A DNA stretch of 64,000 nt from Apis mellifera (Eukaryota > Arthropoda > Insecta > Hymenoptera > Apidae): contig NC_037643.1 in assembly GCF_003254395.2 (NCBI RefSeq), forward strand, positions 675,001 through 739,000, given 5' to 3'. Positions 27,801 through 41,600 of this stretch are shown here, one piece after another. The position numbers and the translations under genes were made by a program. Numbering within the stretch: position 1 is the stretch's first letter; each line of letters starts with the position of its first letter. The notes beneath the pieces were generated by a model. That model saw nothing but the letters and a program-made list of their open reading frames with translations. It ran no database searches and was not told where the DNA came from.

Positions 27801-30729
27801 AAAAAAATGATTATTAGAATTTTCGAATTAAAATTTTCTGCAAAATGATCAAAGATTTTTTAAATAATTTCAAAATATGAATTTAAAATTTATGATTTAA
27901 TACACGATATTTACTCATATAGTTAATGAAATATTAATTAACAAGAATTTTTCTTTTTAATTTTAAAAGAAATAAAATTTTGTAATAAAATTGAAAAATT
28001 GTTATAAAAAATATATTTTTATATTTATATTTTGTGAGCATAATTAAATTTCTAAATTTTTAACAGATGATTTTATGTTTATTATAACATAGTAAAATTG
28101 TAAAAGTAAATATAGATTAATTTATTATTTTATTACAAGAAAAAAGAAAAACATTTTTTTTTAAATATATATATTTAGATATATAAAATTATATATATTT
28201 ATTATATGAAATTAAAATGTGTATATTAATTTGAGGAAAATTTCAAATTTTTAGTAACAAAAATTGAATAGATCATTATAAAAATTAAATTTTAGAAAGA
28301 TATTATTATTATTAATTATTATTAATTAATATTATTTTTAAATAAATTATATTGTAGTTTTAAAATTAATTGTATTAATTAATTATATATAAAATATAAA
28401 AATTATTAAAAATTTAAGTAAAATTATAATTAATAGAGGATTCTGAAACAATAAATGAAAGTTTTATTCGGAAATTAATTTTAGTAAAGATAAATATAAG
28501 TGCAAATAATAATAATCTTTAATTTCCTTATATAAAATAAGTAATGAAAAAATAAATGTAAAAGAAATCTAAAAAAAAAATGCATAAAACAATGATGAAA
28601 TAAGTAACTTATAATATAATAATAACATTGAATAGTCTCTAAGATAGTATGTAAGAAAATGAATTTGTTGAAATTACTTGTGAAAATTCTATGATTCTCT
28701 ATGGATATTTCCAGATGAAAATTGCAATTTCTTTTCCAAAGTTCATTTCCATACTTTGATCAAGACGACATTGAAATTACAATGAGACATGTAAAATTTT
28801 ATTTGATAGAAGGAACTTTAATTAATAATAAGTAAATATTTTTGTTCTGAAACGATATAATTTTTATTTTAAAAATCTTTGTTTTATAGATAAATGTCAA
28901 GAAAGTGGAAACTATTGATCAAATAGAATATTTCGAAAAATTATCTCAATTTCTTTTGTCTCAAATTTATAGTGAATGTGAAAATATGGAGAATATTTAA
29001 TAATATATTATATTATTAATAATTTATATTTAACTGATGTCAAAATTAAAATCAAAAATTTTTTTTATATTTTATGAAGTTTTTTAAAAAAGTTTTTTAA
29101 AAAATTTTTTATATCATTCGTATTAATAATATATTAGTATTTGTTATAAAATTTTTAAATAAATTTAGACAAAACGATAAAAATATGTAATATTACGAAT
29201 TTCTCGATTGAAATTTTTTAATTACATCATGCATAAATTTTATGAATAAATAAAAATGATATTAAATAAAAGTATAAGTTCAAATTAGTTTCTAAAATAT
29301 GTTAATAAAATTATATTTATAATTTTTATAATTAAACATGATATAAAAAGAAAATGCATCAATATATACAATTATTATTGAAAAGTCATTATAATATATG
29401 AAATCATGTATCCTAGATGAAATCAACGAATTATATTTATAAAATATTTCAAGAGCTATTTCATGTTAGAGATTTATGGTGAAATTAAACTTTATTAAAA
29501 TTCTTCATATAAAAATAAAATCAGTTTCACGTTGGAAATATTGTAATAAATATCTCATTTATTTAATTTCATCTAATTCTTTAAACAAAAACTTAAAAAT
29601 TTAGATTTCTTTTTCTTTTATTTATCTTTTAGCTATTCTTTAATTATCTTTTGGGAATATTATATACATTATTATTATTTCATAGTTTTGTTATAAATTA
29701 TTTTATTGAAATCTTAATAGAATATTTCATTGAATTTTTAGTCTTATTTTTATCTTATTTTTAGTCTTATTTTTGTTCTTTGATTTTTTGTTATAAAAAG
29801 TAAAGAGAAATAAAATAATATAGTATAAAACATTCAATTTAACAAACAAAATTATTTTTCTTAAGAGTTATTATACTTATTATACTTTTATTCATTATAC
29901 TTTTTATGACAGATAAAACTTATAATTTTTCTCTGTCAAGGTAAGTATCTATTATATTCTTTTTATGATGACAATTTCCTTCAGTATAGGAATAAATACT
30001 CAATAATTTTTTAATTATTTATTCTCAAAGTTTTCAATATAACTTAAAATACAAATTATATTATTTAATTATTTTAAAAAATCTTTTCATTATAAATTGT
30101 TAAAATATTGATATTAAATAATAAAATCAATAAATAATATTATATGTATATGTAAATATATGTATATATATATTTTTACTTATTTTTTAATTTATATACA
30201 TATCTAATTATATATTTTTTTATATTTTTCAGATCAATAATAATGTAATATAAATATTAAATTAAATGTTTAATCCATAAATTACAAGAATTTAATATCT
30301 TATTACTAAGAAAAAGACAAATTCATTTATAAATATATTAAATAATAATATATTAAATAAAAAAATATAAACATACTCTATTCGTTATACATACTATTGA
30401 TTATGAATTGTATGATAAATTTTATTGATTTATCGAATTTACTATATATCGTTTTTATTGAATATTTCATTGTCGAAATATAAATTCTATATATATAACT
30501 ATTATACATACTATACATATCTCATTTATGCATCATTAGTGTCTAGTAAATATTTTTGCATACAGAAAAACAAAAAAAACTAGAAAACAGAAAGAAAATT
30601 TATTATTTTTCTATTAAATTTTTTATCTATGTAGATATAAATTCATATAGATATAAAATCTGTTTGATGATTTTCAAACATTCAATATTTTCAACATTAG
30701 AAAATATGCACATAATCGAAAGATAAGAT
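24883..30729. other. Long AT-rich desert
   Basis: No gene recognised over nearly 6 kb. Slightly GC-richer patches occur at 25960-26300 and 27480-27640; neither has an open frame with recognisable features. A donor-like CTGTCAAG/GTAAGT lies near 29940 without a convincing partner acceptor. Confidence 0.55.
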
Positions 30730-31680
30730 AAATGATTTTCTAATTTTGCAATAAAGAAAAGAAAAAAAAAGAAAAAAAAATTTTAAGAAACTACGCTAAC
30801 TGTGTTAATGTAAATTTATTTAAAACTTATAAATATATTATAAAATAATAGAAAATGAAGATATACGTATTGAATGTAATATATTGAAATAGAAACATAA
30901 AAAAAAAGGAAGAAAAAAAGGTAATAGAATAATGGAAAAATAAAAATGATAATCCGAAGACAAAAAATTAATAAAAGAGAAAAAAAAAGTACTATGAATA
31001 ACACAATGAAGTAAACAAAAAATTCATGAATGAGATAGGAAAAAAAATATAGGATATTAAAAAACTGAATAATATAATTAAGCAAACAGAAAATGGATAA
31101 AAAAGATAGAATAAAAAAATGAAAAATAATAAAAAAATAATAAAAAATAAAGTTATATATTTATTTGATAGTACAGTCACTAAAGAAAGTCTTCATATAA
31201 AGATTCATAAAAAAATTATTTTTAGTAAAATAAATCATAATTTACATAAATTTTATTGATACTTTACAACAATACGTGTATTAAAAATAGAGAAAAATAA
31301 AAAATTAAAATTAATATAAACAGAAATAAAAAAAGAACGAGCAAAAATGAATATCAAAAGAAAAGAGAATTATCAAAAAGGAAAAATGAAAGAAATATAA
31401 AAAAAAAAAAATAAGAAAAAATGAGAGTAAAAGAAAGAAAAAAATCAATAAATAACTAGAAGAAAGTATTAAAAAGAAACTATATATTATAAAAAATTAA
31501 AATAAGTAAAGAGAGAAGAAAATTATTTACAAAAATGACAAGGAGCAACAGCAGAAAATTTCAGAAAATGAGTATTTTAATAAGTAACTAAGAAACTATA
31601 GAAATCAAGTAAAAATGGCTATGTATCTATTGGCGAGAATAGAAGAGAAAGAAAGAAAGAGAGTAAGACATAATAGTGTT
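30730..31680 (+). other. Purine-rich (A+G) tract of about 1 kb
   Basis: For about 950 bp the plus strand is dominated by A with interspersed G and has few pyrimidines: many runs of the type GAAAAAAAAG, AAAGAAAGAAAAAA and AGAAAGAAAGAAAGAGAG. The minus-strand frames here (30816-31085 and 30992-31180) are chains of F, L, I and Y read from the complementary pyrimidine tract and are not genes. Such strand asymmetry stands out from the surrounding, more balanced A/T sequence. Confidence 0.7.
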
Positions 31681-31782
31681 CCTTCGTGCAGAATGACTTC
31701 ACATGAGGAGTAATAAAAGGAAGTTCATCGTGTTCATTTTTCTTTGCTAATCGCTTTGTCATTTAATGACTTTTTATTTCAG

Positions 31783-31872
31783 CTACAGCGGTGGTTGCTC
31801 GATTAACTTTCGTCACGCAGCTAAAAGACATTATCTCCCGCTGGATAATGCAACGATTTTTACTCATCTTTT
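31783..31872 (+). CDS. Candidate 90-bp internal exon, product unknown
   Basis: A GC-richer segment of exactly 90 bp is bounded by a good acceptor (TTTTTATTTCAG ending at 31782) and a good donor (TTTT/GTGAGTAC, GT at 31873). A branch-point-like GCTAATC lies about 35 bp upstream of the acceptor. A length divisible by three would keep the frame if the exon were skipped. In one phase the translation is open throughout: YSGGCSINFRHAAKRHYLPL followed by DNATIFTHL. A second plus-strand phase and a minus-strand frame are also open, so the reading frame is not proven. No partner exon and no family was recognised. If real, the exon belongs to a gene with very large introns. Confidence 0.4.
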
Positions 31873-31879
31873 GTGAGTA

Positions 31880-34800
31880 CATACACGAAGAAAGTCTATG
31901 AGATATACGCCACCTTCCAATTTAAAGAAGTAATTTAAAAATATTTCAATTTTTTTTTTTTTTTTATTTATAAAACTCATAAAACGTAAATAGAAATAAT
32001 AATAGTAATTATCATATACAGAACATCCCAAAAATAGAAAAATACTAATTAATTGGTGATTCTTGAAATAGAAAATAAAAAATATAGACATAGTAAAAAC
32101 AAATTAAAATGTTTCAATAATATAATTTTCATATATAATATAATATATAAAACAAAATATATTTATAGAATTATAATACATATAATAATAATAAAATGAA
32201 ATTTACAATAATAATGAAATAAAATATTCTGCAATATAATTATTTTTTAATATAAATAATAAATTAATTCGAATAGGTTTAAAAAATGATACCAAAATTG
32301 TATTATAATAAGAATCAGATGTTGATCATATTTGTAATTATTAAATTTATAAAAGTATATATTTTTTGATTTTTTGATAGAGAATTAATTCCAATCTTCA
32401 TTGAAATAGAAATCTAATTGTATAATGTAATACATTACTATTATTACGATCTTATATATTTAATAATAATAATAATAAACATTTAATAATAAACTTGATT
32501 AAAATTAATTATGAATGAATTATAAATTAATTGCAATATTAAATTTTTAGAAAAGATTATGTTTAAGATAAAAAATAAAAATTATCAAAATTATTTCAAA
32601 TTTTTTCTACTAAATTTTTTTTGACTTCTCAAATAATACAGGCCAATTATGACAAGACAAGACAGTGGTAGTCAATATTATAACCACCAATTGTAGTTAA
32701 ATAAGCGGAATCGATTTTTGTATCTAACATAAGATAGGGTTAAGAAAATATTATGTATAATATAATATATAATAATATATAGAATACTTTATAATACATA
32801 GAATATATTATAAAGTATTGTTATATATTGTACTCTGTAATTGTAATTATAATATAAATAAATAAATAAATGTAATTTATTTAAATTTACATTACAATAA
32901 ATTAAATATTATATTAATATCAATATATATAATTGAAACTAAATTTTTAATTTTAATAAAATTGATTTAATTTAATTATTGTAAATGATATAATTGAGGG
33001 ATTATTTATTAAATTTATTATAAAATATTAATAATTATATGTTATTGATTATCAATTTCTAATCTTCATCTTGAATAAATTTTACAATTTTTAATGTTAT
33101 TTAAACAAAAAAAAAGTTATTCCAAGGACATTCAATGCCTCATTAATCTAATTTATAAATTATATGTATTATTTGAAATTGTTTTAAAATTATACCAAAA
33201 TTATCTAATTATCTTGTTTTATCTTAAAATTATAATTAGTATAAATTACGCTCTTGTGTATGTAAATACAATAAATGCATATAATAATATCTAAAAATAA
33301 TAATGCTTGAAATAATAAAGAATAAAATTTAAATAAATAAAAAATAATTAAGAAATAATTTATGTTATTTCATCCTCAACATTTAAATATAATATAAATT
33401 ATAAAATATATATAGAATATAAATATATAATATCATTATTGAAATAACTTAAAGTTAATTCTTTTTGCACGAAAGCAAAAAATTATACGCAATAATTATA
33501 TTATCATCGACTTATGCTAGTAATCATTCTATAATTACATAACAGATGTTTGTTCGTGCAAAATATTTTATTAGTTTAATCATGTGTAATAATGTTGTTA
33601 CAATTCAATTATGCATCACACAATAATAGCTTATTGTTTCATATTATGTATATAAAATGAAACTTTCAACAATGTCCTATCATTTAAGCTTCGATGAGGA
33701 TTCTATCATAACGATAATTTACGCACGAAATGTTTTAAATTAAAATTCGTGATCTAAGGTAACTCTGAAATAAAGCATGTTCATTTTCCATGAATGTTTA
33801 ATAATGTTCAATATTTACTTTATATAATATGAAATTATTTTTTAAAGTGAAAGATTTTTTAGAAAAATATTCTGTTTAATCGATTTCTTAAATTTTCTTT
33901 TTAAAAAAATTTTCGCATGTTTTATAAACTTCATTATTCTACAATAAATTTAATGTAATTTTTATTATATAATCAAGACTTTAATAAGAAATTTCTTCTT
34001 TTTTTCCATTTTTTATAAGAATTTCTGCGATCCATCTTTATAATCTAATCTTTATAATCTAATCTATAATCTAATATTTTTTTATAGTATGTTCTGAACT
34101 TTTTTGATAATCTAATATTTTTTTACTATAGTATGTTCTGATTTTTTTTGATAATTTTTTTCAATGTTTAAATATTTAAATATAAAAATTTATACATAAT
34201 AAAATTTTATATTAATTTATTTATGCTAGTTATATTTATATTATATTATATTTTATTTAATTTATTTAATTTAATTAATATTTTATTTAATATTTTATTT
34301 AATTATTTATCAATCATAATGTAACATGTAACAAATTTTAGGAATTTTTAAAAATTTTATAAAACTTAAAATTTTAAATAATTAAAATAGAATGATTATT
34401 TAAAAGAGTATAAATAATTTATAAAAGAAATTATATAAAAATTGTTTATTTAATAAAATATTATTATTAAAATAAAAAATAATAATTTATAAATTTGATT
34501 TATATCACATAAAAGTATATAGATATAAAATTACAAAAGTATAGTAGATATAAAATATAATACATATAATATATAAAATATAATAAATACAATTTTATGA
34601 ATTTCATTATATTTATTTAGTTTTATATACACATTTTTATATACACATATAGTGTATATTAAGTATATCGTTTTATTATATATGAGGTGAATCGCAAAAA
34701 TTTCAAGATTAATCAGTTGTTAAATACAGTATTTCATTTCAGAAACTTTTTTAATTTAGAAAGTAACATATTCGATTATTCTTTTTTTTTAAATTTGAAT

Positions 34801-35227
34801 TGTTACTTTTATTATATAAATTTCTCAATGAATCTTTATTTCCTAAAAAAGATATCCGCTAAAGAAAATAGAAATTAATTAAATTAAAAAATAAAATTAA
34901 AAGAAATTTTTTAAATGAATAGAAATATCACAAAAATTTATTCTAATAATTTTTTAAATATTTATATTAAAATTTATATTTAAATTTAATTTACTTAATA
35001 TTATAATTAAATAAATATTTTTTAAAGTTTATTCTTTTTATTATTAATAATAAATATTAATAGTTAAAAAATTATTAATAATTCCTATTTTGAGATTGAA
35101 TTTTCTACTGAATATTTAGGATAATTCAAGATTTATAAATTAAGAATATGCCGGTTAGGATATAATATTTGTCTGGAATTTTTTACAATTTCCTTTAAGA
35201 GAAAATAAAGAATAAGTAAGAGTCAGT

Positions 35228-35230
<3 letters not shown>
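31880..35230. other. AT-rich desert with small repeats
   Basis: No gene recognised. It holds a 14-bp perfect inverted repeat (AATACTTTATAATA at 32783-32796, partner at 32806-32819) and a 41-bp tandem duplication at 34070-34156. The stretch 33440-33780 is slightly GC-richer, with several TAAT cores, but nothing can be called. Confidence 0.55.
34070..34156 (+). repeat. Two tandem copies of a 41-bp unit
   Basis: The unit begins TCTAATATTTTTTTA and contains TATAGTATGTTCTGA. The second copy starts at about 34111 and differs by a few bases. Confidence 0.75.
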
Positions 35231-35295
<65 letters not shown>

Positions 35296-35307
35296 TATAT
35301 ATATATA
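35231..35307. repeat. (AT)n microsatellite
   Basis: About 38 AT units with a single ACAC interruption near 35287. Confidence 0.95.
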
Positions 35308-37140
35308 AAAGAGCATAAAAAGAGGGTTAAATATGAATTATAAAACATAAAACATATATAGATTTGATAAAATTTATAGGATAAAAAAGAGTTAAAATCC
35401 CTTGAAAATTTTCGAAAATTTATTACTCATATACAAGATATTATTTCAAAATAAAATATTCAAAACATTATATATTATATATATTTTTTTATTAAAATAA
35501 AATAATATTTCATTTATTTATTATTTTTTTATTATTTTTTTAAAAAATTATAAAAAGAAAATCGAATAATTATACTATTATAATTTTAAAATTTTATCTT
35601 CTTAAATATTAAAAAACTTTGATAATTTATTGTATACAATAAAATAAATGAAATACATTTAATTCATTCGTTGTTTCTTTTATAAATTTTTCTTTTCTAA
35701 AAATTTGAAAGAAAGAAAATGAAATAAATTTATTAAATTTAATTTATTAAAATCCTGAAATATTTTTTTTAGATATTGATCATTTTGATAAATTATAATA
35801 TAAAATAATTATAAAATAAGTGAAATATATTTAATTTATTCATTGCTTTAAAGATTAGAAAAAATTATTAAAATTGATTAATCATTATTACATTTTGAAA
35901 TTTCTTTATTTTGTAATGTTGGAGAATTTTTATATTTTACTAACGATTGAATTTTATGTCTATGTTAACATCTTCATTTCTATTAGTAATAACAAACGCA
36001 AGTTAATAGCGAAATTGGAAAGCAGTAAGTTAGATCAATAAACGATCGCCGAGAATATGAAATTTAATAGATGTACAATTAGGTGATTTATCGTTTGCAT
36101 TAAATCGAATGTTTAAACAATACAATAAATTCAGGTGTAATTAAGTATTTGAAAATGATCTACTTAGAAAAATTAATAATTTATATTTAAATAATTAATT
36201 TCTTTAATATATAATTTTTCACAAAAAATAAATTATTATGATTGTATGAAATAAAAAAAATAGGTAATCTTAAACATTTTTTTGTTGATATTATTTATAA
36301 TCATTAAATTAGGACTAAATAAAGAAAATATAAATTACAATAAATTTTTTAATCTATAAACAAATATCAAATATTAAAAATCAAATATTATTAGATGTGT
36401 TTTATTTATATATAAATATTTATATAAAATTATTTATATAAAATTAATAATCACTTATATAAATTTAAATAAAGAGTAGTTTTATTCTCTAAATATTGCA
36501 AGTTTAATTGGCATATTTTTTATATATTTTATATATATTTTTATATATATTTTTTCACACTTTTAATATTTTTTATTTTTTGATATTAATATAAACTTTT
36601 TACAGACTACAATTTATTTTTTCATATTATATATATACTAAAAAATTAGTAGAAAACAATAAACAGAACATTGTTAAGATAACTCATAGTTGATTCCTAA
36701 AAAACAAATAAGTATGAGTTAATTTGCAGTAAAAATAAAAAAACAATAGACAAATTATACAAATTGATATAAATAATAATTAATTAATTAACAAGAGAAT
36801 TTAAAATAAAAATAAATGAAAATATTATATTATATAAAAATTTAAATGAAATAAATTTTTTTGTTTTATTTAAATTTGAATATTAAGTAGTTATGCAATT
36901 TTCAGATCGTAAAATTTTTACAATTTTTCGATTATTTGATTTTTCGTGTAATGAAATTATAATAATAATTTTAAATATTTAAAATTCTTAAATATTTTTA
37001 AAATTGAAAAATACAAATTTTTAAATTTTAATGTTGAATTCTTTCACTTTTATTCATTTGTTATTACGTTTCACATTATATATATATATCTTTTCAGTTT
37101 GATACTTTAAAGTTTTCGATGTGCAAAATTTTCTAATATC
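35308..37140. other. AT-rich desert
   Basis: No gene called. At 35987-36024 a 38-bp segment lies between an acceptor-like TTCATTTCTATTAG and a donor-like GTAAGT, with TACTAAC about 50 bp upstream. This is discussed as a finding, since it may be chance. Confidence 0.5.
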
Positions 37141-37450
37141 TTTTAGAAGAACTTTTCGAACAGAAGATTACACGTAGATTCTTCTTTTGTCTGTCTTCGA
37201 TCAGCTACGTCAATTTTATCGTTGACTGACTCAAGCTTCGCCAAAGAAATTCGCTTCAGCGAAGATATATTTTCTTTTCAACTACATAAATCTGTAGCAA
37301 TGATTCCAATTTCGATTCACGTTCGCATAATTTCTCGTCGCATCACGCGCTATCCGACCAAGTTTTCACGTTGAAAAGTGGCCGAGGCCGGACATCGTTT
37401 TTCTTCAAACGTACGATGAAGAAAGGATATCATTCAAGCGTGGCAGATTT
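37141..37450. other. GC-richer island, no coding frame seen
   Basis: About 300 bp with clearly raised G+C, including GTGGCCGAGGCCGGACATCG near 37380-37399 and the self-complementary short pair CTTCGCC / GCTTCAGCGAAG near 37235-37265. All frames I checked on both strands are broken by stops. It may be a regulatory or non-coding transcribed element. Confidence 0.4.
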
Positions 37451-38259
37451 GCGAAAAAATTCGAAATTTTATCAATAATTTATGTGAAATATAATTATCG
37501 TATCTTGTTGAAATTTATAAAATTTATTCTACTATAATAAAATAAATAATTATTATATTTTTTATTATTATTAATTTATATTTAATAAATAAATTTTAAT
37601 ATATTTTACAATAAATTATATTTGCTATTTTCTTATGTAGAAAAGAAACATGATTAAATATAATTATCAAATGTAAAATATTACATCGAAAAATTTATAT
37701 TTTTTTTATATTTATTTTGTCAAAAATTTTTTCTTTTCATTATAATATATTATAGTAATACAGACTACAATATTTGAAGAAAAAGATAGGTTAAATTTAA
37801 TTTTCAAAATTAGACATTCCATTGTAATCTATTTATTCAAATTCTAATAAATTTCATATTAATATAATGTCAAAAAATATATAAACTATTAGTTTCAAAA
37901 GAACTAAATTAATAATTTCCTTCTATATATCTAATCTCTTTTTCTGATATTACACTCAAAGAAGATAAAATAAAAAAGTATGAATACATAAAAGAATACA
38001 TAAAGATAAGCTCCTAAATACATTTAAAATCAATTAATGTATAGATAGAATAAAAAGAAAAAAAAAATATCTGGATTCATCAGAATTATCAATAACGTTT
38101 TGTTATATATCTCTTTGCAATCATAATTTTTCAATATTTATTTCGTAACATGTTACGAATATAAAGTCGTTGAAAAATCGGATCAGTATGATTCACAATC
38201 AGCAAAACTTTTTTTTTCTAAAAATCCATCGTTACTGTAATATCGAATATTATAACGTT
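37451..38259. other. AT-rich desert
   Basis: Nothing recognised between the two GC islands. Confidence 0.5.
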
Positions 38260-38600
38260 AACATGTTTTCCTTTGATCACGTGATTTTCTGTTTGAAACC
38301 TCGTTATTTCATCCATGATGTCCTCTGATTCCTTTATGCGATTTGAGAAATTTTATTCAATCTTCCGTTATCCGGAATCGACCGTTCATCAGCTCTCGAA
38401 CGATTCGAAGATAATTAAAATCGCTTCGTCTGTCCACGTGTTCCTCGATAACGGTAATCAATTTTTCGATATCGCGCGGACGTTTTGCGGCCGCCTCGCC
38501 ACGCCTCAGCGACAAATCGATCCAGTTTAATTATTCGTATCATTTCGGTGAGATACTATAAAAAATCACACAGAAGCTGCGATCGCGTGCTTGTATTACA
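38260..38600. other. GC-rich island with E-box palindromes
   Basis: This is one of the GC-richest parts of the window, with a NotI-like GCGGCCGC near 38487 and CGCG steps near 38474. CACGTG occurs twice: inside the perfect palindrome ATCACGTGAT at 38276-38285 and at 38435-38440. Open frames exist on both strands. The minus-strand frame, listed separately, is the most protein-like. The plus-strand frames 38315-38530 and 38485-38673 are treated as shadows. Confidence 0.5.
38357..38530 (-). CDS. Candidate terminal exon or pseudogene fragment, 57 codons
   Basis: A minus-strand frame runs from 38530 to a TGA at 38357-38359. Its translation looks like real protein: charged and amphipathic, with RDIEKLITVIEEHVDRRSDF followed by NYLRIVRELMNGRFRITED. 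A stop lies directly upstream and there is no ATG near the start. An acceptor-like GATTTTTTATAG lies upstream near 38562 on the minus strand, but it opens a different phase that reads YLTEMIRIIKLDRFVAEA and stops about 30 residues later. The two halves would be continuous only with a frameshift. This fits a decayed exon or a non-coding element with open frames by chance. No family is recognised. Confidence 0.3.
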   Translation of the reverse strand, partial: LNWIDLSLRRGEAAAKRPRDIEKLITVIEEHVDRRSDFNYLRIVRELMNGRFRITED

Positions 38601-41600
38601 TGAAAGAATGGATAGTGAAAGAAAAAGTGGAAAAATTTTTTCGTATGTTTTTTATATGTTTCTAATACAATAATTTATAAGATATTTGTGAGATTTTTGA
38701 TGTGGATGAACGTTATTTTATTTTATGATTTATTATTTTATAATTAAAATTGAGACTGCTGATATATTAGAAGAACAGAATTGGTTTCTATAATGATATT
38801 AAAATGTTCAGATTGTAATTGATCGACAAATATTTTTAAGGTTTTAGAAATCATTTTAAAATTAAATATGTGTAATCACAGTAAAATATTTATTATTTGT
38901 TATGAAAATATTATTATATGAATAAATATTATATAGATAGTATATTTCTATTAAAACATTAACTGTATATATTAACATATATAAAGTTTATTTTCTTCTA
39001 TATTTTCCTATTTTCTTCTATAGAATGAAAGCTTTTTAATGATTGAATACGAAATCGACGTAATACGTGTAATCATAAAAAAGAAGCGTAATAATATTTT
39101 CAAATATAAATATATAATATATAATATAATATATAATGTATAATATATAATATATAATGTATAATATATAATGTATAATATAAATAATAAGAAATATAAT
39201 AAATTTTATACAAAAATTATTAAAATATTAAAAATTATCAAAAAATAAATAATCAAGATAATTAATAATAAAATATATTATTTTATTTTAGAGATATTTA
39301 TAATTTTAGAAAAAAAAGTGTTGTAGTTCGAAATAAACTAAAATATAAATTATGAAACTAATTGTATTGAACAATTTACTTAATTGTTAAAAATATGTGA
39401 AATTTGACTTTTTTAATTTTACTAAAAAAAAAAAATTTAACTAATTTTATGAAAAATTATTTTTATTTATAATTTTTAATTTTATGAAAATGATGTATAA
39501 ATTTTATTTTATTTTATTTATTCCATTTTGTTTTAAACATTATATATAAAATTGAATACTATTCATTTATTATTTTATGTGAAAATTTTCTTATATAACA
39601 ATGTAAATAATTTTGTTTCTCAATTAATTATTTGAAAAGATTAAAAGAAATTATCATTTAAAATATTTAATTTATTTATTTATATGATTATTATATTATA
39701 TATTTATTTTAAAACATCAATATAAGTGAAAAATATTACATAATACAAGTATTATATATGATCAAATATTTAATATATTATATTTATATTAATACAAATA
39801 AAAATAAAAAATTAAAAATATATATTTAAAAGTGTATAAAAAATTAAGATATTTAACTTAATATTACTATATATATTATTTCAACAAATAATAAAAGTTA
39901 ATTTTCTTGTTTTATAACTACTATTCGTTTGAGATCAAATTTGATAACAAATAAATAATGTGTAACGATTACATGTGTAATTCAAAAAAATCAATGTTTC
40001 GAAATTTGAAATTTCAAAATGTAATAAACTTTATCTATAAGTACAATTTAATTATTTTTATTTTTTTAGAATTCTTTTTTTAGTTTATATAAAAACCTGT
40101 GAATTCTGTAAATAGTATAATAAAATCTTAACTATCGATTGGGTTATAACTGCAGCAAATGTTTTCTATTATAGAATATTTTCCGTACAATAATAACTAA
40201 ACACAAAAGATTTTTCTGTTATATATAATGGATTAATATAATGGATATAAGAATATTTTCATTAAAATAAACATTAATTTTTATACTCTATACTTTTCTG
40301 TACTAAGAATTCTGTAATAATAATTACTATATTCCTAAAATTCCTGCTCTTATAATTTTTTTTCTAATTTAAAAATAAATTAAATTTGAAAATTTATGAT
40401 TAACTAAATTAATTATTTTTTTTTGTTTTTTTAATTTTCATACTTAATAAATTAAAAAATAAACTAAAAATTAATTATTTTTAACAAAAAATATCAATAA
40501 TAATCATAATTATAAATTTTATAAAGGATTAATCTATTTTAGATAATGAATCTACTGAATTTAATCTAAATTCGTTTGATTGAAATTGCATTAATTTAAC
40601 ATTAAACATTCTATTTCTTCAGATATTTCTTCTAAAGCTTTTTATTTTCTCTATGTTTTTATATGTGTTTATTTTTTATATCATATTCCTAGATTAGAAC
40701 TTTTGCTTAACTGAGATTTTTTTTTTAATGCGAAATATTATCTGAATAGAATATTATATTCTCAATTAGTTATTAATTCTTTATTTATAACTTTTACTGT
40801 TTTTTCAAGTGGTTTTTCATGTTACATCGCTTTTATTTTGTTCATAAAAAAGGATAATAAATACTATTATTTTTCATAAATATAAATATATATTTATATA
40901 TCTATTTGTTATTAAAATAAATGGAAATGGAAAAAAATCGATTATATTTTTTAGATTATTTTTCATAATACATATTATTAAAATTATTATTAAATATTTC
41001 ATTAGATAAAATATATGTTAAAAAAAACCTTAAAAATATTAGTTTTTTATGTTTTTATTTGTTTATTTTTGATATTATCTTTGATAATTTTTCGCTCATG
41101 AATATTCTTTTTGATAAAATTCTCTTAAAACTTCATATTCATACATTCATTCTCTCTATCTCTTTATAACTTTGACTCATTCTAAATATATTTTTCTTCT
41201 ATTCTAAAAAAATATTCAATCATGTTTATTAAAATCTACATTCTTATTCATACAATAATTTTTATTTTAATTTTAAACTGTATTCGATTTTAAGCCTTTT
41301 TTTCACGCATTTGAGATATTTTTCACTTTTCATTAAATGAAGTTAAATTTTAATTCATAAACATTTATACAACATTTCAATTCCCATATTAAAATAAAAT
41401 ATTTCTGTTTTAATAATAAATAATATAAAATATATTGCAAAAATCGAATACATAGACTTGGTTTTATTCTTGAATTAAAAAAATTCTAATTACTTACTTA
41501 ATAAATAGGTTTTAAGCAATTTTTGTATACTAACTTTTGTGTTTAAAAAATCTTTGAAATCAACTTTTTAAAAAAACGTCTCACAAATTTTTTATGACAT

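Noticed and set aside
30816..31180. Two F/L/I-rich frames that look like membrane proteins
   Set aside because: They are read from the complement of a purine-rich tract, which automatically yields F, L, I and Y codons.
38315..38673. Two plus-strand frames of 71 and 62 codons in the GC island
   Set aside because: Raised GC lengthens frames in every phase; the minus-strand frame is more protein-like, and neither plus frame shows a domain or splice context.
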